From Adiantum capillus-veneris (taxonomy: Eukaryota > Streptophyta > Polypodiopsida > Polypodiales > Pteridaceae), in assembly GCA_014529385.2 (NCBI GenBank), contig CM043962.1, positions 36,487,598-36,547,597 on the forward strand: 60,000 nt of DNA, in the 5' to 3' direction. Position 1 is the stretch's first letter. Each line of letters opens with the position of its first letter. The notes beneath the pieces were generated by a model that was given only the letters and a program-made list of their open reading frames with translations, ran no database searches and was not told where the DNA came from. The translations under genes were made by a program, and so were the position numbers. Shown here in pieces: positions 11,794-23,676 of the stretch.

Positions 11794-13086
11794 TTCAAGA
11801 GCCCTTAACAAGGAACTCTGCCCCCTGTGATCAGTAGGGGGGTCAGGATTGATTCAACATTGGAAATAAAATGAACATGTCGAGCTAAATTTTCCCTAGC
11901 AGACATTCTTTCCTATTGCAAACAACATACCCATCAATCATTTCCTTCCTACTTTAGAACTTAATGTACAATGAATTCAATGCCGAGGCTTCTGTCCGAT
12001 TTCTCCAACATGTTTGGGGATATGTTCATTCCTAACTAAACGTGTGCAATGTTAAATTAAACAGGTTGAATGAAATTATGACCTACCTCTTCCATTTCTT
12101 CGTCGATGGCCCGTGAGATGGCCGGTATTTTTTCCTCCATGGGAGCTTTCCCTTTCCATTGACATTGCTTGTTCCTGCCTCGCGGTCGTGGGCACCACCA
12201 AAGCGAGTTCTCTTAACCGGAGCCATTTTACTCACTACTTTAAATAACTAGCTTGGAGAAAAAGCTAAGGTTCGCAAGCGTCATAACAACCCAATAGATA
12301 GATTAGCAACATCAATTAATCCCTCCTATAGGAGAGGTCTAGATTTTTCATACAGCAATCATTATGGATGACACATAATCCTATGGGAACCGGCTCTAAG
12401 GATAATTACTTGGCTTACATGATTAGGAATAATAGGACTTCACTAATGGAATTACCAGAGAGATGAATTAAGCACGATTAATCTCTGTCCTAGCAATTAG
12501 AGGGAGTAGAATCACCGCATGTATAGGTGTGAGAAAAACCACCTCTTAGAGACTTATTGACAGATTAGTCTTCCCTTAATTATATCCTAATGCATAAGAG
12601 AAATGAATCTCATTCAGCTACAATATTAATGAGTGATAGAACGAATGATTCTCATCAATCTACACAATTACCAGCTTACCGATTAATTACTATGCTACGT
12701 AGAGAGGAAAATTCCACTAATCATGCACTAATCACTAATCAAGAGTGATGAATGGCTGATAATTCAACTATGGGATGATGATTGCATAATAGAATATGGT
12801 TAAGGAGAAATTAAAGAGTAATTATAGAGAATTATGACTAGGAATAAGCATAATAGACGAGGAATTTAGATGGTAATGAAAAGAATTTACAGAAGGCATT
12901 AATTAAACCGTGGTTACCGTGATTAAGGGCTGATAATATTTTCAATTCTCTGATCTAAACGAGCTTCTTGAGGCGAGAATTCGACAGCACTTCCCTCCTT
13001 GCTTCTCCTTCAAAGGATGTGTGTACCGGCAGCACCTCCCCAAGGTGTGTAGGTGTGTGTGTGTGCACTATATGTGTGTGAGCATA

Positions 13087-13126
13087 TGTGTGTGTGTGTG
13101 TGTGTGTGTGTGTAGGCCTTTAAATA
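13087..13126 (-). promoter_or_regulatory. Predicted TATA box and adjacent microsatellite in B 3' LTR
   Basis: TATTTAAA lies on the minus strand at 13119-13126, immediately followed in the transcription direction by a CA run (13087-13113). The matching site in the other LTR is 20970-20977 with its run at 20942-20964. Assignment as the core promoter is inferred from sequence only. Confidence 0.5.
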
Positions 13127-13811
13127 GGCTCCTACAGGCTGAAAATGGACCAGCCTTGCTAAATGCATCTGCAAGAGCACTCAGTCTCTGCATTGGCAAG
13201 TCCAGTTCCCCTACCCACCAAGTGTCCAGTTGGTTTAGTTAACTGGTTCTCACACTTAGTTGCAAGCTTGGAAACTTCCCAAAGACTCCCACAAGGCAAG
13301 AGGGCGCCCCCTAGCTGCTGAAGCTGGTCTGGAGTGACCTGGAACCTGTTCCCACACAGCCCCGGGCTCCCAGTGCCTCCTCGGACAATTTTAAGAAAAA
13401 TTGGTTTTAGGCTAAAACGGGTCATACGAGTCGGATTTTGATGCCGTAAATTGCTATACTAAGCTCTAACTAAGGGGTACTGGACCGAGTACCTGCCATA
13501 TTTAGCAGCCTCCCGGGGTCCGAAATTGCATTTTTTCAAATTCGGGGTACGGGTGTAGTTTTTGGAGACGATCAAAACTAGACGGGTCGGGCGACCAAAA
13601 ACTTTCTATTTTTGGATTTTTTTTACAAAAATTATTTTAATTCACATTTCGAAGCTTTAAAACATTCCGAACATCATGGCACTGACAGAATTTGGAAAAC
13701 TGCTAAAAATAGTAACTTTTTCCATTATGTTCATTTCATGGTACAATGGTGCTCTTTTGATCGGGGTCAGAGACCTTACAACCTCCCCAACGTGAAAAAT
13801 TTGAGATGTCC

Positions 13812-15068
13812 TCATCTCAAGAATGGGTTTGGGTAATCTTTTATGAGTGTTGGTTTGTCCTCCCAAGTTGCATCTTCTTCAGGGTAATCCTTCCACTTTA
13901 CCAGATGCTCCGTGATAGTTCTGTTGCGTAACTTCCTTTCCCTTGTTTCCAGTACGTAGTCAGGTTGGAGCTCGAGTAATCCTTGTGCTGGCATGACTAT
14001 CTGATCTGAGTCCAAGAATTGATCAGGATTAGGAATATAGGGTTTGAGTAAGCTGACGTGGAACACATCATGAACCTTCAAGTTTGCAGGTAACTTTAGC
14101 TTGTAGGCTTGGTCACTTACAACTTTAACAATCTCAAATGGTCCACAATACCTTGGGCTTAGCTTCTTATATCTGCCTAGTGATAAGTTACTTTTCTTTG
14201 GTCGGACTCTCAGAAAAATGTTATCCCCTTCTTTGAAAGTTCTTTCGGAACGGTTCTTATCTGCATAGTGCTTCTGTCTATCTTGAGCGGCTTGAATGTC
14301 CTGGCGAATAGCTCTAGTCTGTGCTTCCATATCTTCTAACATCTTCCTAGATGCTTCTACCCTGATGGTTGGATCTGAGAAGTTCAGTGGTGCTAAACAA
14401 TCCTGTCCATAAAGAGCTTTGAAAGGTGACATTCCAATGCTTCTGTGTTCGGAAGAGTTGTAAGCATACTCCACCAAAGGTAGATACTGTAACCACTTCT
14501 TTGGCTCTTGCGAACAATAGGCTCTGAGAATGTCCTCGATGACTTGATTAACTCTTTCAGTTTTCCCATCTGTCTGGGGATGATACACTGTATTGAAAGC
14601 TAAATGTGACCCAATACAATGGAAAAGAGAAGTCCAGAATTTTGATGTAAACTTGGCATCTCTATCACTGACGATACGCTTGGGTAGACCATGTAGCCTA
14701 AAAATCTCCTTGATGAATATCTGACTAATATCTGAAGCAGTAAAGATTGTCTTTACGGGTATTAGGTGAGCCACTTTTGTGAGCATATCAACAACCACGA
14801 AAACAGAATCATACCCTCTTGTAGAAGGTAATCCTGTAACAAAATCCATACTAATGCATTCCCATTTCATCTGGGGTATGTCAAGAGGTTGAAGTTGCCC
14901 TAGTAACTTGATCCTTTCGGCCTTTATCCGCTGACAAGAAAGACACTGCCTCACATAGCGAAGTATGTCTCCTTTCATTCCAGTCCAAAAATAACTCCTC
15001 CTTACAACATGAAGAGTCTTAGCATAGCCTGGATGTCCGGATGTAGGGCTATTGTGTGCTTCATACAA
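13812..15068 (-). CDS. Chromovirus B integrase with chromodomain
   Basis: This 418-codon frame begins inside the integrase zinc-binding module ([17 protein letters not shown], then CLSCQR). The catalytic core shows MDFVTGLP with [12 protein letters not shown] (first Asp), [12 protein letters not shown] (second Asp) and GKTERVNQ (Glu). After the KPY-containing linker the C-terminus is a chromodomain: [30 protein letters not shown], with the aromatic residues expected of a chromovirus targeting domain. The frame ends 32 bp before the 3' LTR. It overlaps the preceding frame by 67 bp, reflecting a frameshift and not a true gene start. This is the best-preserved part of B. Confidence 0.93.
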   Translation of the reverse strand: MYEAHNSPTSGHPGYAKTLHVVRRSYFWTGMKGDILRYVRQCLSCQRIKAERIKLLGQLQPLDIPQMKWECISMDFVTGLPSTRGYDSVFVVVDMLTKVAHLIPVKTIFTASDISQIFIKEIFRLHGLPKRIVSDRDAKFTSKFWTSLFHCIGSHLAFNTVYHPQTDGKTERVNQVIEDILRAYCSQEPKKWLQYLPLVEYAYNSSEHRSIGMSPFKALYGQDCLAPLNFSDPTIRVEASRKMLEDMEAQTRAIRQDIQAAQDRQKHYADKNRSERTFKEGDNIFLRVRPKKSNLSLGRYKKLSPRYCGPFEIVKVVSDQAYKLKLPANLKVHDVFHVSLLKPYIPNPDQFLDSDQIVMPAQGLLELQPDYVLETRERKLRNRTITEHLVKWKDYPEEDATWEDKPTLIKDYPNPFLR

Positions 15069-16335
15069 AATGGTACACAGAGTCTATGTCTGTAGTAAAG
15101 ACATCCTCCCATAAGAGAGTAATCTTTAGCTTCAGGCATCTTATTCTGCTGGACTAGAGATACTATACATTGGTATTCTGGATCTACTAAAGATGCTTCT
15201 TTGATTCTATCCCAGATAGGGTTATTTGGAATAGAGATAGCTCCGAGAAAGGATTTTCGGCTAAGACCATCTGCAACTGCATTTTCCTTCCCTGGTCTAT
15301 ACTTTATGTCAAGGTCATATTCCTGTAATAGCTCTATCCATCGTCGTTGTCGCATATTGAGAATAGGTTGAGTAAAAATCCATTTTAAGCTCTTGTGGTG
15401 TGTAACCAGCTGAAACTTGCGTCCGAGAAGATAATGTCTCCATAACTTCAACGCGTGAATAACCGCTAAAAGCTCCAAATCATGAGTAGGATAATTCTTC
15501 TCGTGATTCCTAAGCTTTCGCGAACTATAAGCCACTGGTCTTCCTTCTTGAGTAAGAACTCCACCTAGAGCAAATTTGCTTGCATCGGTCGCTACTTCAA
15601 ATTCCTTACTGAAGTCTGGAAGCTTTAAAATAGGAGCTGAGACCAAGAACTCTTTTAGCTTAGCAAAGCTAGATTCGTGCTCGGCCTTCCATTCGATCCT
15701 CATTCCTTTCTTCAAGAGTTCCGTCAAAGGTGTAGCAATACGTGCATAGTCCTTGACAAAAATCCTGTACCATCCCGTTATCCCAAGAAATCCTCTGACT
15801 TCGCTAACGGTAGATGGTTGAGGCCAATCAACAATGTCCTTGACTTTATCTGGGTCCACTGAAATCCCTTCAGCCGATATGACAAATCCAAGATAGTTGA
15901 CCTTTGGTGAGCAAAAAGTGCACTTGCTCTCTTTAGCGTAAAGTTGGTGTTCCCGAAGAAGATCAAATACTTTGCGAACATGTTCTTCGTGATCTGCCTC
16001 GTTCTTAGAATAGATCAGAATTTCATCAAAGAAAACCAAGACAAAATCATCCAGGTAAGGTCTGAAAATATCCTGCATAAGTCGATTGAAGCTTGTAGGA
16101 GCATTTGTTAGACCAAAAGACATTACTGTAAACTCGTAGTGCCCATACCTAGTATTGAAAGTTGTCTTTGGAATATCTGATTCCTTGATCCTGATTTGGT
16201 AATATCCTGACCTTAGATCAATCTTTGAAAACATTTTGGCGCCGTGGAGCTTGTCCAAGAGTTCGTCAATCCTTGGAATTGGATACTTTTTCTTGACAGT
16301 TACCTGGTTCAGTCCACGGTAATCTATGCATAACC
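15002..16335 (-). pseudogene. Chromovirus B reverse transcriptase and RNase H, altered active site
   Basis: The open frame 15002-16258 starts at [19 protein letters not shown], with the first catalytic Asp in KIDL. It continues through [15 protein letters not shown] to [11 protein letters not shown], where the second Asp of the usual DD box is replaced by Glu (codons at 16022-16030). The thumb/connection region follows ([15 protein letters not shown]), then RNase H ([45 protein letters not shown]). The N-terminal fingers are in the next frame upstream (16358 and above). Family, domain order and length are standard for chromoviruses; the Asp-to-Glu change should cripple polymerisation. Confidence 0.92.
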
Positions 16336-16357
16336 TTAAGGTTCCATCCTTCTTCTT

Positions 16358-17030
16358 CTAAAAAAGAACTGGTGCACCCCAAGGAGAAGTACTGGGTTGA
16401 ATGAATCCTTGCTCAATGAGTTGCCTAAGTTGTTCCTTGAGTTCGATGGCCTCTCGAAGTGACATTTTATAAGGTCTTTTTGAGATAGGTTCACATCCAG
16501 GGATAGTTTCAATCTCATGATCTACCTCTCTATGTGGCGAAAGATTTGTAAGGTCTTCTGGGAATACATCATCATACTCTCTCAACCAGTTTGGTCGAAG
16601 TGAGGTATCTGCTTGGTCTACTTTGTTGAGCTTTATCGCATAAATTTGTTGTCCCTTTCTTAGTCCCTTCAAAAGTCTGCTGGCCTTAACTAGAGTAGCC
16701 CTAGGTCTCCCATTTTCCCCCTGGATTAAGGCTTCATTACCCAAGTTATCTGTAAAGGTAAAGTTTCCTTGTGCACAATGTATGTGGGCCCTATTTTGCT
16801 TTAGCCAGTCCATCCCTAGTATCCCATCAAAGAATCCTAAGGGTAGGGTTCGAAATTGGGCAGAAGTTGGATGTCCCCCTAAATCAAAGTCGATTTTTCC
16901 TGCAGAATGTTGAGATACTACTTCCTTGCCATTTGCTAACTCTACAACTATCTTGCTTTTGGGTACTTATCTAGCTTTAGCTTCCTCATGCATCGGGGTG
17001 AAAGAAATGAAAGAGTACTACCACAATCTA
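16358..17030 (-). pseudogene. Chromovirus B protease and reverse-transcriptase N-terminus
   Basis: The protease begins in the frame ending near 16948 with VNFLIDCGSTLSFLS, a DCG variant of the active site. It continues in another frame at 16813-16358, which starts MDWLKQNRAHIHCAQ, a chromoviral protease C-terminal motif. Next come the polymerase entry residues WLREYDDVFPEDL, PHREVDHEIETIPG and YKMSLREAIELKEQL, ending at TSPWGAPVLF. A frame change lies near 16970 and another after PVLF near 16358, so the protein is broken twice. Confidence 0.88.
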
Positions 17031-17942
17031 TAAGGAAGTTAACTTGTTCGCCTCTGAGAGATCCTGGCGTATGGATGACCGTGTATTGTTCGCAACCATT
17101 GGGATTATCAATTGCAGCATGTAGGGTTGCTCTCTCCACTGCTTCGTCACCTACAGTTGGTTGTACCACTGCAGCATTTACTCTGGCGGTAGCTCCACGC
17201 CCTCGCCCTCTGTTCATCCTTCCTCGTCCTCCTCTTCCATTAGCTTGGCCACGCCACGGGTATTCAAGGGTATGGCATTGGCGTTGGTTGCCTGAATGTT
17301 CCTGGGGCAATTGGATCTGTAATGTCCATGCTCGCCGCAACCATAGCATCGAACATCAGGGAACTCCATGGTTGTGGTGGTAGCCACAATAGGGCGCTGG
17401 TCATATGCTTGGTTGGCTGGTCTGTTATTCCAAGCAGTTGTCCTTGCCCTCTTTGCCCAATGATTCCTCCTGTTCTGATTGACCTTTTGTACTTCAAGAG
17501 CTAGAGGTTTGGCCCTCAACAAGGCATCCTGTAGTGTCGTCAGCCTGAGAGCTTCCAACCGAGTATTCGAAGGGTCGATTAGCCCTTGGCAGAACCTCGC
17601 CACCTGTTGTTCCAAGGCATCTTAGAGCATATCTCCGGAGAGTGACAAACTTTGCATAATATTCTTCGACAGATGAATTCAGCTGCCGAAGTGAAAAGAA
17701 TTCGCTCATCCTCAAGGTTCTATAGGCAGGTGGTAAATAACGTCCCATTATTGCAGCTTTGATGTCTTCCTAGGATTGGGAAGACCCTTAATATCCAAGT
17801 CCCTGCAATGTTGCTTCCACCATATCTTGGCATCACCAGTCAAGCGGAACATCGCAAGCATGGTCTGATTTACGGGTTGGGTTCCTGCAGCTTCAAAGTA
17901 GTCGTCCATGGCTTCCATCCACACTTCCGCATCTCTCTCCAC
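17031..17942 (-). pseudogene. Chromovirus B Gag
   Basis: Gag is split over three frames: 17942-17748 (EVWMEAMDDYFEAAG, GDAKIWWKQHCRDL), 17748-17494 (RTLRMSEFFSLRQ, VEEYYAKFVTLRRYA) and 17615-17214 (VARFCQGL, KPLALEVQKV). A single canonical knuckle CYGCGEHGHYRSNC is followed by an RGG-like basic stretch (GRGGRGRMNRGRGRG) and the protease. Stops or indels separate the pieces. The sequence upstream to about 18060 in the same direction still looks coding-like, so the true N-terminus may lie nearer 18050. Confidence 0.85.
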
Positions 17943-18253
17943 ATTTTCCCCCTCGCCCTTAATTATTGGAGGTTGGGCTTGCTTAAGGAGAAGCTTCTTC
18001 TCTTGCGCTACCGAGTACAGAGCAACAGGCGGTGCCTACAGTGGTTATACGAGATTCTTGATACCATTACTTGGATTTCAAAATAGACACGAGACTTTAA
18101 ATAAAATTCAAGATACCACTTTATCAAGAGACAGAGATTCAGAGACAAAAAGCACTTTATTGATGAAAATTTATTACATTGAAACCCCTCAAGGTTTAGG
18201 ATAACTGATGATCAACTTATTACATGGCTTTTTGGATTGCATATAAAATACGC

Positions 18254-18769
18254 CTAGGAGATGGTATTCACATGATGCACTACTTTGTTCGTGAAATAGT
18301 TCCTGTACGCATCCTTGAGCGGATTATAAACTAAAATATCAAGCCGGAATTCCTCTTTTGGTACTCCAAAAGTTTTGACTCTGTTTGCTGGGATCACATT
18401 GGTGACCTTCTCCAAGAGCCAGTCGTTGAGGGTTTGATTGGTGTCGACTGAGACAGTCTGGTCCAATCGTGTAGGCACCAAGTAGAATATCTCTACTACC
18501 CTCAACTCTTCTCCCCAACGTATCTTCTTCAAATCGGTAGATAAGCATCCTAGCTTCCGAGCGTTGATGTAGTAAACCCCTCTTGGAAATGTCCAATCAA
18601 GTTCCCATCCTTTATCAATGCGAGTGGAGTGTGGCGTATGAGCCTTCATCAGTATCTCCATGACATCTCGCCTGAACTGATAAAATGGGGATCTTCGAGC
18701 TTGCTCATAAATAAGCTCAAACACTTGGAACTTCCGATATTCGAGCATGGGGTCTTCCTGCAACACCAA
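18254..18769 (-). CDS. Unknown 171-codon ORF between primer site and Gag of chromovirus B
   Basis: I do not recognise this protein. It lies inside B on the coding strand, starting about 100 bp downstream of the primer-binding site and ending about 300 bp before Gag. It is uninterrupted, unlike the surrounding Gag and Pol frames. Visible features: an aromatic and charged N-terminal half (FELIYEQARRSPFYQFRRDV), GWELDWTFPRGVYYINARKL in the centre, and a tail containing DILVYNPLKDAYRNYF. There is no signal peptide, membrane segment, zinc knuckle or coiled coil. The start could be the ATG at 18769. It may be an element-specific accessory ORF or a captured host exon. Confidence 0.5.
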   Translation of the reverse strand: MVLQEDPMLEYRKFQVFELIYEQARRSPFYQFRRDVMEILMKAHTPHSTRIDKGWELDWTFPRGVYYINARKLGCLSTDLKKIRWGEELRVVEIFYLVPTRLDQTVSVDTNQTLNDWLLEKVTNVIPANRVKTFGVPKEEFRLDILVYNPLKDAYRNYFTNKVVHHVNTIS

Positions 18770-18856
18770 TGCAAGGAATTCGGATCAACTACCTATATAC
18801 TTTCATTTCCTTATTTAAATATTCAAAAAATACGACTTTATTTCCCAGCCTAACCT

Positions 18857-18872
18857 AGGCTCTGATACCGGG
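18857..18872 (-). other. Primer-binding site of chromovirus B
   Basis: Directly inside the 5' LTR the minus strand reads CCCGGTATCAGAGCC, matching the plant initiator-methionine tRNA 3' end (TGGTATCAGAGC) except at its first bases. It fixes the orientation of B. Confidence 0.85.
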
Positions 18873-21631
18873 TGTGAGGTCCCCACCCCGCCATATCAGG
18901 ATGGCGGATCTGATGGTGAACCTGGTGGCCACTAGATCTATTGCTGAAGCAAACAAAATGGTTCAGAGTTCGACTAGCGGACGATCTCTCATCACAGGTG
19001 AGTCGAGTTCGAGCCTACTAGCAAGGAGATCTAGCTCCACCTCGCAGGGGAAGCGTACTTAAACTATCTAGCGATCCTAAGACCCACCTTCCAAGAGGAG
19101 AGAAACCCTGAGCGCCTTTTTTCCCATGTTTCAGAGGCACGTACCCTCGAGATTTCACCGCTCTAGGGGCAATGAGTATTACTAATATCGAAGTAAGCAC
19201 AATGGGGACAGAGAGTTCCCGACCAATCGGGACCACCCAACTCGTAGGCATTGGCAACCTGAGCCAAGCCCCCACTTTCCACCCCCACACTCACACTTCC
19301 TTGTGTGACCTAATTACTACCACAAAGGTTGTTCAACATAAACATTCCTTGTTTTAATTCCTAAGCACATTGTTCGTTAAGACAGCCCTTCAACCAGTAT
19401 TGCAAACAACACCAAGATAGTATTCTAGTAAAAATTCTACTCAAACATATTCATTAAAATTCCAATGTTCTGGAGGTACAACATCCCCCCTCCAACGAGA
19501 GTTCACTCCTCCTGTTGTCGCCTAGATGCCCATACAACTAGGTATGTCCACCGCATAGAAAACACGTCATGGACACTCCCACCGCATAGAAAGCAAGACG
19601 TGGGTTCCCACCGCATAGAAAGAAAGTCGTGGGTATCCACCGCATAGAAAGCAAGTCGTGGATTCAAGAGCCCTTAACGAGGAACTCTGCCCCTTGTGAT
19701 CAGTAGGGGGGTCAGGACTGATTCAACATTGGAAATAAAATGAACATGTCGACCTAAATTTTCCTTAGCAGACATTCTTTCCTATTGCAAACAACATACC
19801 CATCAATAATTTCCTTCCTACTTTAGAACTTAATGTACAATGAATTCAATACCGAGGTTTCCGTTGGATTTCTCCAACATGTTTGGAGATATGTTCATTC
19901 CTAACTAAACGTGTGCTATGTTAAATTAAACAGCTTGAATGAAATTATGACCTACCTCTTCCATTTCTTCGTCGATGGCCCGTGAGATGGCCGGTATTTG
20001 TTCCTCCATGGGAGCTTTTCCCTTTCCATTGACATTGCTTGTTCCTGCCTCGCGGTCGTGGGCACCACCGAAGCGAGTTCTCTTAACCGGAGCCATTTTA
20101 CTCACTACTTTAAATAATTAGCTTGGAGAAAAAGCTAATAACAACCCAATAGATAGATTAGCAACATCAATTAATCCCTCCTATAGGAGAGGTCTAGATT
20201 TTTCATACAGCAATCATTATGGATGACACATAATCCTATGGGAACCGGCTCTAAGGATAATTACTTGGCTTACATGATTAGGAATAATAGGACTTCACTA
20301 ATGGAATTACCAGAGAGATGAATTAAGCACGATTAATCTCTGTCCTAGCAATTAGAGGGAGTAGAATCACCGCATGTATAGGTGTGAGAAAAACCACCTC
20401 TTAGAGACTTATTGACAGATTAGTCTTCCCTTAATTATATCCTAATGCATAAGAGAAATGAATCTAATTCAGCTACAATATTAATGAGTGATAGAACGAA
20501 TGATTCTCATCAATCTACACAATTACCAGCTTACCGATTAATTACTATGCTACCTAGAGAGAGAAATTCCAATAATCATGCACTAATCACTAATCAAGAG
20601 TGATGAATGGCTGATAATTCAGCTATGGGATGATGATTTCATAATAGAATATGGTTAAGGAGAAATTAGAGAGTAATTATAGAGAATTATGACTAGGAAT
20701 AAGCATAATAGACGAGGAATTTAGATAGTAATGAAAAGAATTTACAGAAGGCATTAATTAAACCGTGGTTACCGTGATTAAGGGCTGATAATATTTTCAA
20801 TTCTCTGATCTAAACGAGCTTCTTGAGGCGAGAATTCGACAGCACTTCCCTCCTTGCTTCTCCTTCAAAGGATGTGTGTACCGGCAGCACCTCCCCAAGG
20901 TGTGTAGGTGTGTGTGTGTGCACTATATGTGTGTGAGCATATGTGTGTGTGTGTGTGTGTGTGTAGGCCTTTAAATAGGCTCCTACAGGCTGAAAATGGA
21001 CCAGCCTTGCTAAATGCATCTGCAAGAGCACTCAGTCTCTGCATTGGCAAGTCCAGTTCCCCTACCCACCAAGTGTCCAGTTGGTTTAGTTAACTGGTTC
21101 TCACACTTAGTTGCAAGCTTGGAAACTTCCCAAAGACTCCCACAAGGCAAGAGGGCGCCCCCTAGCTGCTGAAGCTGGTCTGGAGTGACCTGGAACCTGT
21201 TCCCACACAGCCCCGGGCTCCCAGTGCCTCCTCGGACAATTTTAAGAAAAATTGGTTTTAGGCTAAAACGGGTCATACGAGTCGGATTTTGATGCCGTAA
21301 ATTGCTATACTGAGCTCTAACTAAGGCGTACTGGACCGAGTACCTACCATATTTAGCAGCCCCCCGGGGTTCGAAATTGCATTTTTTCAAATTCGGGGTA
21401 CGAGTGCAGTTTTTTGAGACGGACAAAACTAGACGGGTCGGGCGACCAAAAACTTTCTATTTTTGGATTTGTTTTACAAAAATTATTTTAATTCACATTT
21501 CGAAGCTTTAAAACATTCTGAACATCATGGCACTGATAGAATTTGGAAAACTGCTAAAAATAGTAACTTTTTCTATTATGTTCATTTCATGGTACAATGG
21601 TGCTCTTTTGATTGGGGTCAGAGACCTTACA
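18873..21631 (-). repeat. Chromovirus B 5' LTR
   Basis: Same limits as the other copy: TGTGAGGTCC at 18873 and GACCTTACA at 21631, next to the TTTTT duplication. It is 18 bp shorter than the 3' LTR because of a shorter GT run and absence of a 15-bp stretch near 20138. The four-copy CACCGCATAGAAA minisatellite is at 19548-19662 and the TATA-like site at 20970-20977. Confidence 0.95.
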
Positions 21632-23670
21632 TTTTTACATGAATTTCTTCTCTCTCTTGATCAAACTGATTTTCAGAGCTTGAAGAACTGGTATCTTCAC
21701 ACTGACATTCCTCTTTTGCAGTGCTTCCACTCTTTCCATCCACTCCCAATTCATCAGCTAGTCCATGTACCACAGCCAGCATGGTCTCAGTTATGGCTGG
21801 TACTGACTGATCTTTATCTGTCGATTGGGCCGGTATCCTCTGAATGACTCTAGCTTCGTAACTTTCTGGATGCTTTGGCAGCTTCTTGGTTAAATCCTCC
21901 GTGATTTTAGCCGCTAGTTCCCTCTGCTCTTGCCACTCATCTACCACCTTTTCTTTACCTTTGGCCTTCCAAATTTCTCTTTGTTGAGCCCACTTGCTGC
22001 TGTTAGGATTGACTGGTGCTTTTGAAGTGTCTGGGATTTCTTCAATGACTACTCCCTTGCTTCTAGTAACTACCCTGACTGGGACTGGCTTTGGTGCCTT
22101 AGCCTCAGTAGTAGTAGTTGCTGGTGCATCTGGGCATTGGGCTGCAAAATGGCCATACTTCCCACAAGTGTAGCAATTCATGCTCCTGTTCTGGAAGTTG
22201 CCTCGTCCTCTGCCTCTACCCATACCTGGTTGGAATCGGCCACCTCCCTGAGTAGTACCACTGGTACCTGGTCTCTCCTCTTGAGCTAGTTTGACTGGTT
22301 CTACCTTCACTGGTTCAGTGTAGGCAACCACTGACAGATCTTTGCCTTTCTTAAAGTGGTGGATTCTGATGCCACAATTGTTCCATAGATGACCAAAAGC
22401 CTTACAGTAGGTACATTGTGGACATTCATTGGAGATATGGTCCTTGGATTTGCATTTCGAACACGAAGTCTCCATCTTCCAAACTGGCTGTCTTGTGTGG
22501 CTAATTTCGGCAATTTGTCTAGCCATTTCTTCAATTTTCTTGGTCTAGGATCCCTTCTTTGATTTATCCTTGGATTGTTCATTAGAGCTGCTCTCGGAGC
22601 TACTGGACATTTCACTGGAATCAGAACTTTCAGTAGCAGAGCTACTGCTACTGGTCCCTCGCTTCTTGTGGCTCTTTTCCTTCTTGGCCTGATGTTCCAG
22701 CTTTAATGCCCTTTGGACCAGATCATTGAATTTCTTGGTAGGGGCTGGTACCTCTTGTTCCCTAAGCTTTTTGCTTCTGAACCCATTCAGGAACCATGCC
22801 CTCAACCTCTTCTCAGATTGCGGTTCGTGTAACTGCTGGTTAGCTCCTTGATCTTTTCCACATAACTGCGGATTGATAGATTTCTATGTTTGATCGTATC
22901 TAGTTCACAGAGAATATCTTCGTCCCCTCTATTGTCGGAATATTCCAACCTGAAGGCTTTAAGCAATTTGTTGTATGATCTGAGCTGGCAAGCAGGGTAA
23001 TAGTAATACCATTTCCTCACTGCCTCCTTCAAGGTTTGTGGAAAATATTCCCCCCAATCATCTTCATCAATATTTTTTAGTTCAGCATATTGCTCGAAAG
23101 CCTGTATGTGAACGTATGGATCATCCTTCTTCCCTCCCTTGAATATTGGAAAAGAAATCTTCAGGGAAGCTGTGTAATCATTTCAATTACTACTGATCTT
23201 GCCACTTCTCGTCTTTGATTTAGAATGACGCTTGGGAGTCTTCTTGCAATTGTCAGTGTCAGCATCCCAATCAATCTCTGTCTCTGTCTCAGTGTCAGTG
23301 TCTTCTTTGGTTTGTCTGCTAGAAGTACGGTGACTACCTTTACTTCCCTTGGTATCCTCATCTCTCAGCCAGGACCGAGAACTCTTAGAACTCTTGGCTT
23401 TCTGTGCTTCCCGTTCTGCCCGTCGGCGTCGAGAGTGACTGGAGTGCTGTGAGTCCTACGCCTCATCAGCCTAACTATGCTCCTCCTGAGCCTCAGTGTG
23501 AGTCATCTTCTCTTGCTTGGGGTCAGACTCTCTTCCTTACTCCGCAAGAATGGGGTCAACACGAATGGTGGATTTCCAGCCATGACTGGATTTTGGTGCC
23601 ATTGCTGAAAACTTCTAACTGGGAGAAGAGTCTTTCAGTCAACGAGCTTCAGCTCGAGCCATTGTGATCG
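21632..23670 (-). pseudogene. Element A Gag
   Basis: Reading down from an ATG near 23662, Gag is spread over several frames. The capsid-like domain is at 23032-22802 (KWYYYYPACQLRSYNKLLKAF, LCELDTIKH, IRSYVEKIKELTS) and 22805-22545 (LRAWFLNGFRSKKLRE, ALKLEHQAKKEKSHKK), followed by a Ser-rich patch. The last frame (22526-21632) carries three canonical CX2CX4HX4C knuckles (CSKCKSKDHISNEC, CTYCKAFGHLWNNC, CYTCGKYGHFAAQC). It runs into the B insertion after EREEIHVK; the frame resumes at ICDRIQKL on the far side. The N-terminal 400 bp contain stops. Confidence 0.85.
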
Positions 23671-23676
23671 CCAAAA

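Larger units (their letters stand above)
11004..13780 (-). repeat. Chromovirus B 3' LTR
   Basis: Plus-strand limits are TGTGAGGTCC at 11004 and GACCTTACA at 13780. On the minus strand the LTR follows a polypurine tract (TTGGGGAGGT, 13781-13790). It contains a four-copy minisatellite (11679-11793), a TATA-like TATTTAAA (minus, 13119-13126) and an adjacent GT run (13087-13113). Confidence 0.95.
11004..21631 (-). mobile_element. Chromovirus B (Ty3/gypsy with chromodomain), inserted in element A
   Basis: A 10.6-kb element with long LTRs (2,777 and 2,759 bp), flanked by TTTTT at 10999-11003 and 21632-21636. The LTRs begin TG and end CA. Minus-strand order is 5' LTR, primer site, a small unknown ORF, Gag, protease, reverse transcriptase with RNase H, integrase with C-terminal chromodomain, polypurine tract, 3' LTR. 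The LTRs differ only by scattered substitutions, a GT-run length change and a 15-bp indel, suggesting a fairly recent insertion. The coding region nevertheless has several frame breaks and an altered polymerase active site. Confidence 0.95.

Noticed and set aside
18854-18872. tRNA gene near the B LTR
   Set aside because: Only the 3'-end complement of a tRNA is present; it is a primer-binding site. The same reasoning applies at 25029, 38203 and 59570.
21527-21847. 106-codon plus-strand ORF across the right border of B
   Set aside because: Starts in the B LTR and runs antisense through A Gag; a chance fusion.
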